In this document: one piece after another, positions 16,501 to 24,174 of the stretch
How positions within the stretch are numbered: the first letter of the stretch is position 1
How the letters are laid out: each line of letters opens with the position of its first letter
Assembly: GCA_934565655.1 (NCBI GenBank)
Contig: CAKTIE010000018.1
Coordinates: 1-32,762, forward strand
Length of the DNA stretch: 32,762 nt
Origin: an uncultured Oscillospiraceae bacterium
GTDB lineage: Bacteria > Bacillota > Clostridia > Oscillospirales > Oscillospiraceae
Reading direction: 5' to 3'
Program-made: the position numbers and the translations under genes
Notes under the pieces: generated by a model
Databases searched by the model: none
What the model was told of the DNA's origin: nothing
What the model saw: the letters and a program-made list of their open reading frames with translations, nothing else

Positions 16501-17073
16501 GGGATGGCTTTGCAGCTTGCGGTGCAGCTCCAGCACCAGCTTTTCCAGCGCCCGGTCATCCCGGCCCGCACCCAGCGTCTCCGCCAGCTGCTCCGCTTTA
16601 TCGTCCATATGGGCGTAGAAGTCCTCCAGCACCCGGCCCAGCACGCGCTCCTTGACCAGCGCCGCCTCCTGCTCGTCCAGCACGCGGAAATCCGGCGTCA
16701 GACTGTGGCCCTCCACGGCCGGCAGCAGATAGGTATTCTCCCGCAGCAGCGCAGCACAGAAGGCGTCCACCGTCTTGATGTCCGCCTGATACACCCGGAA
16801 CAGCTGGCGGCGCAGATGGCCGTCCTCCGGATGCTCCGCCACCCGCTTGGCCAGCTCCGCGGCGATCTTGCCCCGCAGCTCCGCCGCGGCGGCCTTGGTA
16901 TAGGTAATGATGAGGAAATCGTCCACCGCGCACTGCTCCTGTGTGATGTAGCGAAACAGCCGCTCCACCAGCACCTTGGTCTTGCCGGAACCTGCAGCGG
17001 CGGATACCAGCAGGCTCCCGCCCCGGTTCTCCACGGCGGCGCGCTGGTCAGGGGTCAATTCAATTTTCGCCAT
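13537..17073 (-). CDS. addA: ATP-dependent helicase/nuclease AddA
   Basis: The motor subunit of AddAB, the Firmicutes counterpart of RecBCD that resects double-strand breaks until it meets a Chi site. The 1178 residues carry a UvrD-type helicase with Walker A AAAGSGKT (25-32), motif II MVDEYQDT (392-399) and the SIHKSKGLEFPIVF segment, then a C-terminal RecB-type nuclease with Asp1111 and DLKTD (1125-1129). The start at 17073 has GGAGG and lies 14 bases inside the end of addB, so the two are translationally coupled; the longer ORF upstream is out-of-frame addB sequence. Length and motif set look complete. Confidence 0.96.
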   Translation of the reverse strand: MAKIELTPDQRAAVENRGGSLLVSAAAGSGKTKVLVERLFRYITQEQCAVDDFLIITYTKAAAAELRGKIAAELAKRVAEHPEDGHLRRQLFRVYQADIKTVDAFCAALLRENTYLLPAVEGHSLTPDFRVLDEQEAALVKERVLGRVLEDFYAHMDDKAEQLAETLGAGRDDRALEKLVLELHRKLQSHPYPLQWLEKVRREWETLPEELGQSPYGQVIMADVAAKADFWAAQLDKTADGITDDAVAAAYADRMTETAAQLRQLAGAQGDWAAMAAIRPAFRRMGAVRGENPEKERIQALLKPCKDALKKLTAPFETPQKELLADMAVMAPAMLALTDLTAEFTRRYQAEKVRRNAMDFSDQEHYAIELLLAEGQPTELARQVAGRYREIMVDEYQDTNDVQNCIFSAISRQEQNLFTVGDVKQSIYRFRLADPTIFLRKYNAYAPAAQAEDGQPRKVLLSQNFRSRASVLDACNAIFQSIMSAEMGEMDYGPEERLNFGAAYYPPHEDTAAEFHLIDVSDTEEEHFDRTAVEARFVADRISRMLDEGYRVNGGDGLRRCTPEDFVILMRSPRSRLKAFTAALAARDIPCAADESSDFFSSVEIAVVWSLLQIIDNPRQDVPLISVLRSPLFGFTPDRLAAIRALRREGDYYDALLLDESEDTQAFLQTLSQLRDAARDEPVDELLWHIYNTCHCVAVFGAMPGGQARKDNLVALYTYARQLAGAGKKSVFDFVAHLRTLLENGDAPDLSTRQSAGGVQIMSIHKSKGLEFPIVFLCDLSKRFDPRDVQEPVLVHPVLGLGTECVDRERRIRYDTVSKTAVALRLQRESKSEEMRILYVAMTRAQEKMIAVDCMRKACKRVADLAGVAGVPTPPESVAAGRCLGDWVLLPLLCTAPGAKLCQWADVTPPALTAEDGGWQVYLWENPTSAAQATAEDGVLADLPGETDFDPAPLEWAYDHPCATVTPGKVTATQLKGRAIDEEIAQGAPTRRRAVLFEKPKFLREVTGLTAAEKGMAVHAVMQYIDFRTPPTADAVAGEVEKLARRRLLTAQQAAAVDCAMVARFLSSPLAERIRQAKQVWREYRFTLLTDAALYDPAAAGEELMLQGVVDCAFETAEGGLVVVDLKTDRITAEQQAQRAESYRAQLEAYALALGQVLEKEVTEKVLYFFHTNSAVKL

Positions 17074-20000
17074 GACGCACCTCCTCTCCGTTCTCCTTCT
17101 CCAGCATGGCCCAGAATTCGCCGCTGTCCGTCTTATGCAGCTGCCGCCGCTTGTCCCGGCTCTCGTCAAAATAGCAGGCCGAGGCAAAGGCGCAGTAGGT
17201 GCAGGCGCTGTCCTGAGGCCCACGGGCATAGGGATCGGCGTCGATGTTGCCGTGGGCGATCTCTCCGGCGATCTGGTGCAGCAGCCGGTCCACATACCGC
17301 CCCAGATGGCCCAGCTGGGCCGCCGTGGCGATGTCGCCGGACAGCGTGCCGTCCTTCTTCACGCTGATGGGCAGATAACAGGGCGTCTCCAGCGCGCTGT
17401 GCTCCATGGCCCGCAGCACCTCCGGCTCGCCCAGCACCAGCCCCGTGCGGCGCAGCTCGCTCTCCAGCGCCGCCTTCAGCTTTTCGTCGCTGATGTTCCG
17501 ATCCTGCCGCAGTATCACGCTGCGGGCAGGCTGATACAGCACGCCGCAGGGTACGATGGGATAGCCGAAATACGCCTGTCCCTCCCGCTCCAGCGTAAAG
17601 AGATACAGCAGCATCTGGATGCCCAGTCCGTAGCGGATATCCGTCAGGTCAAAGCTCTTTTTGCCGGTCTTATAGTCCACCACCCGCAGGTACAGCTTCC
17701 CGTCATGGAGCCAGCCGTCCACACGGTCCACCTTGCCGGACACCGACAGCGACGCGCCGCCCTCCCGCACGGTGATGGCAGGCAGATGGCCGTCCCGTCC
17801 GCCGAAGCTCAGTTCGAACTCCACCGGCTGGAAATCCGACTGCCGCATTTCCCGGGCAATATTCAATATGATGGTATACGCCGTCTCCCGCAGGCGGCTG
17901 AACAGATACCGGAAGCGGGCGGACTTGTTCTGATACTCCTGTATCTGCGTGGCGGCATAGCGCTCCACATAGCGCTTCACCATATGGCGCAGCGCCTCGT
18001 CATCCACCTGTCCATAGCCGCCCTGCTCCTTCACCTCGCGGTTCACGTTTTCCAGCAGATAGTGCAGGAAGGTACCCACCTCCGGGGCCTCAAAACCCGC
18101 CTTTTTCCGCTCCCTGGCCCGCAGGCCGTATTCCATGAAATAGCCAAAATGGCAGGACTTCACCCGGTCGATGCGGCTGGCAGACATGGCGATGGAGCGG
18201 CCGTACAATGACTGCACCGCCTCCGGCGAGAGCCGTCCCCGCTCCATCCGCCGGGCGCGGGCCATGGCGGCAAGAGCTGCCGCGTACCGGGGCTGCCCTT
18301 GGAAATACCGCCGCAGGGCTTCATTCTCCCCGGCGGCGCACAGGGCCGTGGCAGGCAGCGTCATGCGGTAGGCGCCGTCCTCCCGCTGTACCTTCAGCCT
18401 TGGGAACAGCAGCCGCACCCGCTCCACCACAAAGGAGGGCCGCAGCTCCGCACCGGTCACATCGGTGACCGGCCACGAGATATGCAGCTGCTCCGTGGGC
18501 TGGGCAAGGCAGGCGTAGATATTCTGCAATTCGTTGTCCAGCGCGTCAAAGGTGGCGTCCGACAGGGGAATATCCCGCTGAGCCAGCGCCTGCCGGTCGT
18601 CGCTGTCCAGCACGCCGCCGTCCTTCTCGATCTTGGGCAGCAGGTGGTCGTTGGCTCCCAGCAGAAACAGCACCCGTACCCGGTGGCGGTCGTTGCGGGT
18701 GATCTCGCTGACCTTCACCTGATCCAGCGTGGCGGGGATGGTGCCCACGCTGTACTGGGTCAGCACCAGCCGCAGCAGTCTGGCGAACTCCTCGCCGTCC
18801 AGCTCCGTATCCCCCAGGATCTCCACAAACTGATCCAGCACGTCGCAGAAGATCTGCCACAGCTGGGCGTATTCCTCCGCCAGCTGCACCTGTCCCGCCG
18901 AAAGCAGTTCATCCGCCTTCTCCCGCAGGGCGTCCGGCACACCGGCCGCCGCCGCGAACTCATACAGCGTCCGCGCCTTGTCCCGCGCGGCAGGCCGCCG
19001 CTTCAGGCCGTCGGCCAGCGCCGACAGCGGCCCGCGCACCTTTTCCCGGATGCGGTTGATCTCCTCCAGCCGAACCGTGCGCTCCTCCGTCATGTCCAGT
19101 CCGTAGCCGTCGGGATTCAGCGTCCACGGCACGTCCCGCAGCCACATATTCCCCCGGATATCCCACCGGATCACATAGTTTTCCAGCAGGTCGCACTCCG
19201 CCGCCGTCACGCCGGTCATGCCGGTTTTCAGATAGCGGAACATGTCCTCATACTCAAAGCCGCCGGTCACCGCGTCCACGGCGGACAGCAGCAGCGTCAT
19301 CACCGGCTTTTCCAGAATGTCGCTGCGGCGGCTGATATAGGCAGGGATGCCGTCACGCCGGAACACCGACTCCAGCAGCGGCCCATAGCTATCCATGCTG
19401 CGGCTGGCCACGGCAATATCCCGATAGCGATAGCCCTGTGCCGCCAGCTGCCGGATCCGGGCGGAGACATACTCCACCTCGGTATAGGCGGTAGCCGCCT
19501 GATAGAGGGCCACCGCATCGGTCTCCTCCTCCCATACTGCGTCGCTGCCGAAGCAATGGCGCTCCAGATGGCCCAGCGGGCTGTCCTCCTGCCGGGAGAG
19601 ATAGGCCAGACGGCACTCCACCCCCGCCTCGCGGGCCATGCGCACCAGCCGCTCCTTCTGGGCGGCGGCATTCTGGAACAGCTGCCCGCTCCGGTCGCCC
19701 AGCAGCGTCACCGTCACGCTGTGACACCGCCGCAGCGCCAGCGTCAGCACGCTCTCCTCCTGCTTGTTGAAGAAGGAAAAGCCATCCAAATACAGATCCT
19801 TCCCGTCCAGATAATGGGACTGGGGCAGGCTGTCATGGAGCTTCTGCACGCGGGAGCGCACATCCGTCTCCCCATTGCGCAGCCGCGCGTCATAGGCAGC
19901 AAAGATCAGCGCCACATCCCGCAGCTTGTCGCCCATGGCGCCCTCCATGTCCGCCACATGGCGGTACAGCGTCTCCGGCGCGATCTGATAGGCGTAGAAT

Positions 20001-20371
20001 TCGTCGGCCAGCGTGGTCAGCTGGTGCAGGAACGCCGCCCGCTGGGAGGGCCGCCCGAACACCTTCAGGTTGCTGTGCAGCTCCTGTAAGCACCGCCGCA
20101 TGGTCAGCAGCTTGCCGCCGTTGTCCAGCGTCACCTCCGCCAGACCGCCGGTCTCGCCCAGCACGCGGTTGGCAAGGCTCTGAAAGGTCAGCACCTCGGC
20201 ATTGCGGCTGGCGGTAGGGCCGCAGGCGCGGCACAGATCCAGCTCCGCCTCATGGGACGTGTGCTCCGGCACCAGCAGAAGCTGGGGACGGTTCTCCCGT
20301 TCCCGGCCCATGGTCTCCAGCACCCGCGCCGATTTGCCGCTTCCCGCGCGGCCGATCCATATGGTCAGCAT
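17060..20371 (-). CDS. addB: ATP-dependent helicase/nuclease AddB
   Basis: Partner of AddA. The 1103 residues include a Walker A-like GRAGSGKS (7-14), an inactive-helicase body that reads Chi, and a C-terminal nuclease with DYKTGKK (899-905). The four cysteines that hold the iron-sulphur cluster pinning the nuclease are present: Cys740 (KSCHFGYF) and Cys1057, Cys1060, Cys1066 (ACTYC...ACYF). It is the first gene of addBA; GAGGAG precedes the ATG and a promoter lies about 45 bases upstream. The stop overlaps addA by 14 bases. Confidence 0.95.
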   Translation of the reverse strand: MLTIWIGRAGSGKSARVLETMGRERENRPQLLLVPEHTSHEAELDLCRACGPTASRNAEVLTFQSLANRVLGETGGLAEVTLDNGGKLLTMRRCLQELHSNLKVFGRPSQRAAFLHQLTTLADEFYAYQIAPETLYRHVADMEGAMGDKLRDVALIFAAYDARLRNGETDVRSRVQKLHDSLPQSHYLDGKDLYLDGFSFFNKQEESVLTLALRRCHSVTVTLLGDRSGQLFQNAAAQKERLVRMAREAGVECRLAYLSRQEDSPLGHLERHCFGSDAVWEEETDAVALYQAATAYTEVEYVSARIRQLAAQGYRYRDIAVASRSMDSYGPLLESVFRRDGIPAYISRRSDILEKPVMTLLLSAVDAVTGGFEYEDMFRYLKTGMTGVTAAECDLLENYVIRWDIRGNMWLRDVPWTLNPDGYGLDMTEERTVRLEEINRIREKVRGPLSALADGLKRRPAARDKARTLYEFAAAAGVPDALREKADELLSAGQVQLAEEYAQLWQIFCDVLDQFVEILGDTELDGEEFARLLRLVLTQYSVGTIPATLDQVKVSEITRNDRHRVRVLFLLGANDHLLPKIEKDGGVLDSDDRQALAQRDIPLSDATFDALDNELQNIYACLAQPTEQLHISWPVTDVTGAELRPSFVVERVRLLFPRLKVQREDGAYRMTLPATALCAAGENEALRRYFQGQPRYAAALAAMARARRMERGRLSPEAVQSLYGRSIAMSASRIDRVKSCHFGYFMEYGLRARERKKAGFEAPEVGTFLHYLLENVNREVKEQGGYGQVDDEALRHMVKRYVERYAATQIQEYQNKSARFRYLFSRLRETAYTIILNIAREMRQSDFQPVEFELSFGGRDGHLPAITVREGGASLSVSGKVDRVDGWLHDGKLYLRVVDYKTGKKSFDLTDIRYGLGIQMLLYLFTLEREGQAYFGYPIVPCGVLYQPARSVILRQDRNISDEKLKAALESELRRTGLVLGEPEVLRAMEHSALETPCYLPISVKKDGTLSGDIATAAQLGHLGRYVDRLLHQIAGEIAHGNIDADPYARGPQDSACTYCAFASACYFDESRDKRRQLHKTDSGEFWAMLEKENGEEVRHGEN

Positions 20372-20409
20372 AGGCGTTTCTCCTCTCTCCGTTCCGCATT
20401 TTCCCTGCT

Positions 20410-20438
20410 ATTATACCGTATTTTTCGCCCCTTGGAAA
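20410..20438 (-). promoter_or_regulatory. Promoter of addBA
   Basis: TTTCCA (20433-20438), 17 bases, consensus TATAAT (20410-20415) on the minus strand. No LexA-type box was recognised. Confidence 0.55.
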
Positions 20439-20480
20439 GCCCGGAATTTGCGCGCCAATGTTCGCCGCGTGCTACGGCTT

Positions 20481-20537
20481 CAAAGGCTCCCCTGTGTAAG
20501 GGGAGCTGGCACGGCGCATGCCGTGACTGAGGGGTTG
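20481..20537. repeat. Palindromic intergenic repeat (two hairpins)
   Basis: Two adjacent hairpins: GGCTCCCCT/AGGGGAGC around GTGTA (about 20486-20506) and CACGGC/GCCGTG around GCAT (20510-20525), then TGAGGGGTTG. Elements beginning AAAGGCTCCCC...AAGGGGAGCTGGC and ending CTGAGGGGTTG are, to my knowledge, common dispersed non-coding repeats in Oscillospiraceae and related Clostridia. No ORF and no T run, so it is not the terminator of either neighbour. Confidence 0.6.
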
Positions 20538-20556
20538 ACGATACGGCAGTCCCCCC

Positions 20557-20600
20557 CAAAAAACAGAAGGCCTGCCGCATAGCGCGACAGGCTCTCTGTT
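20557..20600 (-). terminator. Terminator of the cysteine-rich surface protein gene
   Basis: On the minus strand AACAGA..GCCTGTCGC pairs with GCGGCAGGC..TCTGTT, imperfect but long, followed by a T run, 40 bases after the stop. Confidence 0.65.
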
Positions 20601-20639
20601 CCCTCTGCCTATATAAAAGCTTACGTGTAGGTCAAAAAC

Positions 20640-21971
20640 TTACTTGTCGTTCTTGCGCTTCTTGATCACCACGGCGGTGCCGCTCAGGGACAGCAGCGCG
20701 GTAGCAGCGTACAGGACAACGCCCATATCACCGGTCTTGGGGGACTTGGTGGTGGCAGTCGTCGTGCCGGTGGTGGAACCGCCGGAAGAAGCGGGCTTCT
20801 TAGCGCCGCACAGGCAGTACTTGCCGCCGCGGCCAACAAACTCGCCATTCTTGTCGTACTGATAGGTGTGGGGGATCTTCTCAGCCATCAGCTCATTGCA
20901 CACGGGGCAGTAAGCGTTATGGGTCTTCTTGTCCTTGTTGGGAACCAGCTTCTGAGCACCCTCATGCTTGCACTCCACGTTGCCGCAGACGCAGGGGTTG
21001 CCATTCTCGAACACGCACTCGGTAGAAGCGGTCACAACAACGTTGCAGTCAGCGCAGGTGACGCTGTGAGTGGTCTTGGTGACGGGGGTGTAGATCCAAT
21101 GGTTGCCCATGTGATCGCAATCAGGCTCCACGTTGCCGCAGATGCACTTACCGTCGGTGAACACGCAGGGAGTGGACTCCGTCACAACAGCCTTGCAGAC
21201 GTTGCAGGTAACACTGTGAGTAGTAGCGGTAACAGGAGTGTAGGTCCAGTTGTTGGCCATGTGGTCGCAGGAAGGCTCCACATTGCCGCAGATGCACTTG
21301 CCATCGGTGAACACGCACTCGGTGGAAGCGGTCTCAACAACCTTGCAGTCAGCGCAGGTGACGCTGTGAGTGATAGCGGTGACGGGAGTGTAGATCCAGT
21401 GGTTGCCCATGTGATTGCAGACAGGCTCGGTAGAACCGCAAATGCAGGCAGTACCGTTCTCCCACACGCACTCGGCGGATGCAGTCAGAACTTTCTCGCA
21501 CTTCGTGCAATACACCTTATGATGGCCGTTCTTCAGATTCTCGTAGCCAAGATTTTCCCAGCAGTCATGCTCCGTCGCAACAGGCTTAGTAGAACCGCAA
21601 ACGCAAGCAGTACCGTTCTCCCACACGCACTCGGCGGATGCAGTCAGAACCTTCTCGCACTTCGTGCAGTACACCTTGTGATGGCCATCCTTCAGATTCT
21701 CATAGCCAAGATTCTTCCAGCAGTCATGCTCCGTCGCAACAGGCTTGGTATTGCCGCAGATGCAGGGATTACCCTGATCGAACACGCACTCAGTTGTGCT
21801 CCAGACATAGCCGCACTTGGAGCAAACATTGTCATGAGTCGTAGCGCTATGGGGTACCTGCTTGTTGCCCCAGCAATCAGTACCACAGGGGTTAGCCGGA
21901 GCCGCAAACGCCACGGTGCACAGGCTCATCATCATGACCAGGCACAGCAGCACGCTTACAATTTTCTTCAT
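20640..21971 (-). CDS. Secreted cysteine-rich repeat protein with sortase-like C-terminal anchor
   Basis: I do not recognise a named family. Of 443 residues, 1-23 are a signal peptide (MKKIVSVLL... to AFA). Residues 25-392 are a chain of about seven modules sharing the pattern C-(x)n-H-(x)n-C-x2-C-(x)n-C-(x)n-C-x-C-G. Two 53-residue copies (78-130, 131-183; EHDCW..., YCTKCEKVLTASAECVW) are almost identical; three copies of about 50 residues (184-233, 234-283, 284-333; HWIYTPVT..., THSVTC) follow; the first and last modules are divergent. Each looks able to bind a metal such as zinc or to form disulphides. A Ser/Thr/Gly linker (394-410) leads to SPKTGD (410-415), a hydrophobic segment (about 417-436) and KKRKNDK, the layout of a sortase substrate with Ser in place of Leu-Pro. 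AAAGGAG precedes the ATG. Its promoter contains an AT tract that may switch expression. Confidence 0.85.
   Translation of the reverse strand: MKKIVSVLLCLVMMMSLCTVAFAAPANPCGTDCWGNKQVPHSATTHDNVCSKCGYVWSTTECVFDQGNPCICGNTKPVATEHDCWKNLGYENLKDGHHKVYCTKCEKVLTASAECVWENGTACVCGSTKPVATEHDCWENLGYENLKNGHHKVYCTKCEKVLTASAECVWENGTACICGSTEPVCNHMGNHWIYTPVTAITHSVTCADCKVVETASTECVFTDGKCICGNVEPSCDHMANNWTYTPVTATTHSVTCNVCKAVVTESTPCVFTDGKCICGNVEPDCDHMGNHWIYTPVTKTTHSVTCADCNVVVTASTECVFENGNPCVCGNVECKHEGAQKLVPNKDKKTHNAYCPVCNELMAEKIPHTYQYDKNGEFVGRGGKYCLCGAKKPASSGGSTTGTTTATTKSPKTGDMGVVLYAATALLSLSGTAVVIKKRKNDK
20973..21422 (-). repeat. Three tandem 150-bp coding repeats (type B)
   Basis: Modules at 21273-21422, 21123-21272 and about 20973-21122 encode HMGNHWIYTPVT-type units of 50 residues (the third is about one residue longer). 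They share the CxxC...CxCG spacing with the type A units but differ in the N-terminal half. Confidence 0.8.
21423..21740 (-). repeat. Two tandem 159-bp coding repeats (type A)
   Basis: Bases 21582-21740 and 21423-21581 encode two 53-residue modules differing at a handful of residues (K/E, D/N, V/I, K/E). The DNA is also nearly identical apart from scattered base changes, so the copies look recently duplicated or kept alike by recombination. Confidence 0.85.
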
Positions 21972-22057
21972 TTACTCGTTCTCCTTTCGCATCTCTTTGC
22001 GTATGCGTTTATTTCGCGGGATACAGCAGAGGATGATATATCCCGTTTGTCGGAACC

Positions 22058-22086
22058 ATTATAATATATATATATATATATATCAA
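22058..22086 (-). promoter_or_regulatory. Promoter with an (AT)10 spacer, probable phase-variable switch
   Basis: On the minus strand TTGATA (22081-22086) and consensus TATAAT (22058-22063) are exactly 17 bases apart, and the whole spacer (22064-22080) plus the ATA of the -35 box is one uninterrupted dinucleotide tract, 22064-22083, ten AT units. One unit less or more would give spacers of 15 or 19. The leader of about 80 bases has a small hairpin CGGGATA/TATCCCG (22017-22045) near its 5' end. Confidence 0.7.
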
Positions 22087-22202
22087 GAGCAAATTGGCGA
22101 AATGAGAGAAATTTTTTCTTTGTATTGGAAGAAATTGGTTTTTTCGTCGGAATAGCGCCGCGCGCGCAGCAAAAGCTGCCGGAGTCCGGACGAAACGCCG
22201 TT

Positions 22203-22236
22203 AAAAAACAGGAGCGGGGGTATACCCCGCTCCTGT
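22203..22236 (-). terminator. Terminator of the M29 aminopeptidase gene
   Basis: The 12-bp stem ACAGGAGCGGGG/CCCCGCTCCTGT (22208-22219 with 22225-22236) is followed by a T run on the minus strand. Bases 22087-22202 between it and the AT-tract promoter hold nothing I can name. Confidence 0.8.
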
Positions 22237-22251
22237 ACACTTTTTTCTTTC

Positions 22252-23475
22252 TCAGAAGGCCCAGTTGCCGTTGCGGAAGATGGGAACGGTCTTGCCGTCG
22301 GCGCAGATGGCGTCGATGTTCATATCCTCGGAACCGATCATGAAGTCCTCGTGGATCATGGAGTCGTTGACGCCCAGCGCGCGGCACTCCTCCAGCGTCC
22401 GCTCATGGAAGTTCTCGATGGTGTCGGCAAAGCCCATGCCCAGCGCCAGATGGCAGGCGGCATTCTCGTCAAACAGCGTGTTGTAGAACAGCACGCCGGA
22501 GTTGCTGATGGGGGAATCGTAGGGCACCAGCGCGCATTCGCCCAGATAGGCGCTGCCCTCGTCCATGGTGATCAGCTTGGTCAGCAGCTGGTTGTTGACC
22601 TCGGCGTTCCACTCCACGGCTTTGCCCTCATGGAACTTGATCCAGAACTTATCGATCAGCTGGCCCTGATAGCTCAGGGGCTTGGTGGAATAGACGATAC
22701 CCTCGGCCTCGCCCCGCTTGGGAGAGATGAAGCACTCCTCGCTGGGGATGTTGGGGTTAAAGACGATGCCCTGCAAGCTCTTCTCGCTGCCGCCGCAGAA
22801 CCGGCCCTCGGGGATCATGCCCACGGTGAAGTCGGTGCCGGTGGCGCTGGTATAGTGCAGCTTCTCGATGTGCAGGCTGTTGAGATAGGCGCAGCGGTCG
22901 TGCAGATCCTTGTTGTGGGCCTCCCATGCGGCAATGGGCGCCTCGTCCACGCGGGAGCAGGCCAGGATGTTCTCCCACAGCTTTTCCACGGCGGCGGTGG
23001 GCCGCAGCTCCGGGAACAGCTTCTTGGCCCATGCCTTGCCGGGTACGGCGGCGATGCACCACTGGTACTTGTTCTCGATGGCGTCACGATAGGGCTTGAT
23101 AATGGGATAGCGCTTCTGCTGGGCCTTGGCCATCTTCTCCTGATTGATGCCCTTCAGACCGTCGGGATCCTCGCTGAGCAGGTAGATGCGGCAGGGGATG
23201 GTGTCCACATAGTGCTGCCACCGGGCCTCCTCATAGTTGTCCATCTTGCCCAGGGTGGTCAGCGTGCGGTAACGGTAATGGAGCTTCTCCAGCGGCTGAT
23301 AGCTCCAGTCCACCACCACCTTCCTGGCCTTGCACTTATAGCACTCCTCCACCAGCATTTTCACGAACTCCGGCTGATCCAGGTCGGCCTGGATAAAGAC
23401 CTCCTGACCCGGCTGGATGTTAATGCCCGCGCGGGCAATCAGATTGGCATAGCTGCGCAATACGGTTTTTTTCAT
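22252..23475 (-). CDS. M29 family metallo-aminopeptidase
   Basis: An AmpS/PepS-type aminopeptidase of 407 residues that removes N-terminal residues from peptides with a two-metal centre. Family ligands can be followed: NIPSEE (Glu246/247), LGECALVP (Glu313), ENAACHLALG (His342), and IHEDFMIGS (His375 and Asp377) near the C-terminus. RYPIIKPYRDAIENKYQW fits the N-terminal lobe. The second ATG (23475) is preferred because AAAGGAG is then 9 bases away; the first (23481) would leave 3. Cytoplasmic, monocistronic, with its own promoter and terminator. Confidence 0.92.
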   Translation of the reverse strand: MKKTVLRSYANLIARAGINIQPGQEVFIQADLDQPEFVKMLVEECYKCKARKVVVDWSYQPLEKLHYRYRTLTTLGKMDNYEEARWQHYVDTIPCRIYLLSEDPDGLKGINQEKMAKAQQKRYPIIKPYRDAIENKYQWCIAAVPGKAWAKKLFPELRPTAAVEKLWENILACSRVDEAPIAAWEAHNKDLHDRCAYLNSLHIEKLHYTSATGTDFTVGMIPEGRFCGGSEKSLQGIVFNPNIPSEECFISPKRGEAEGIVYSTKPLSYQGQLIDKFWIKFHEGKAVEWNAEVNNQLLTKLITMDEGSAYLGECALVPYDSPISNSGVLFYNTLFDENAACHLALGMGFADTIENFHERTLEECRALGVNDSMIHEDFMIGSEDMNIDAICADGKTVPIFRNGNWAF

Positions 23476-23530
23476 GATCATTTGCTCCTTTTCCGATTGG
23501 ATATCATGGCAAAAATTGCTCTCTTTTTTC

Positions 23531-23558
23531 AGTATAACACCCCGCGCCGCATTTGAAA
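23531..23558 (-). promoter_or_regulatory. Probable promoter of the M29 aminopeptidase
   Basis: TTTCAA (23553-23558), 16 bases, TATACT (23531-23536) on the minus strand. Confidence 0.45.
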
Positions 23559-23588
23559 AGCACCTGCGGGAAAATTTTCAGACCGGCC

Positions 23589-24143
23589 TTATTCCGTCCA
23601 CGCCTCGTTCAGCCGCACCATGTGGACATGATCCTCCCATTTCCCGTTGATCCGCAGGTAGGCGCGGGACACACCCTCGCTGACAAAGCCGCATTTTTCC
23701 GCCACCCGCAGCGACCGTTTGTTCCACGGCATGATGTTGGCCTCGATCCGGTGCAGGCGCAGCTCCTGAAAGGCGATGCGCACCACCTGGGTCACCGCCT
23801 CGGTCATATAGCCCTGATCCACCCGGCACTCGTCCATCTGATAGCCCATGAAGCAGGACTGAAACGCCCGCCGGACGATGTTGGACAGGGCCACATAGCC
23901 GCATAGCGTCTCCGGCTCCGCCTTCCGGTACAGGTAGAAGCGGCGGCTGCGATCCTCCGTCTCCTCCGCCAGCTGCTGCCGCAGCTCCTCCTGCCAGAAG
24001 GCTTCCGTATAGTAGGCATCCTCCCGCTCCGGGGCATAGACCTTCATGAATTCCCGGTTGCGCCGATGGAAATCCGCCAACTCCCGCGCTGTCACCGCAG
24101 CGGCCTCCCGGATCACCAGCCGCTCCGTCTCCCATACCTTCAT
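23589..24143 (-). CDS. GNAT acetyltransferase, RimJ/RimL type
   Basis: A 184-residue N-acetyltransferase. It opens with the usual ETERLVIRE strand (5-13). The acetyl-CoA region runs through GYVALSNIV (82-90) and YMTEAVTQVVRIAF (112-125), with RIEANIMPWNKRSLRVAEKCGF (132-153) being the strongest GNAT signature. RimJ/RimL relatives modify ribosomal protein N-termini or small amines and antibiotics; the substrate here is unknown. GGAGG precedes the ATG. It is the last gene after rarD and the LOG gene, 60 bases downstream of the latter across a GC-rich hairpin. Confidence 0.88.
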   Translation of the reverse strand: MKVWETERLVIREAAAVTARELADFHRRNREFMKVYAPEREDAYYTEAFWQEELRQQLAEETEDRSRRFYLYRKAEPETLCGYVALSNIVRRAFQSCFMGYQMDECRVDQGYMTEAVTQVVRIAFQELRLHRIEANIMPWNKRSLRVAEKCGFVSEGVSRAYLRINGKWEDHVHMVRLNEAWTE

Positions 24144-24174
24144 ATTTTCCTCCCCCGCGCTTTACAGCGCAGCA

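Noticed and set aside
14686..17367. 893-codon open frame on the plus strand opposite addA
   Set aside because: It is the antisense shadow of a complete AddA with all motifs; GC-rich codon bias keeps the opposite frame open. No ribosome site or recognisable domain.
18299..20089. 596-codon plus-strand frame opposite addB
   Set aside because: Antisense shadow of AddB; composition is not protein-like.
20973..21740. Regular repeats considered as a CRISPR array
   Set aside because: Units are 150-159 bp, contiguous without spacers, and encode protein modules.
20868..22064. 398-codon plus-strand frame across the surface-protein repeats
   Set aside because: It lacks a ribosome site and its repeats simply mirror those of the minus-strand gene, which has a signal peptide and sorting tail.
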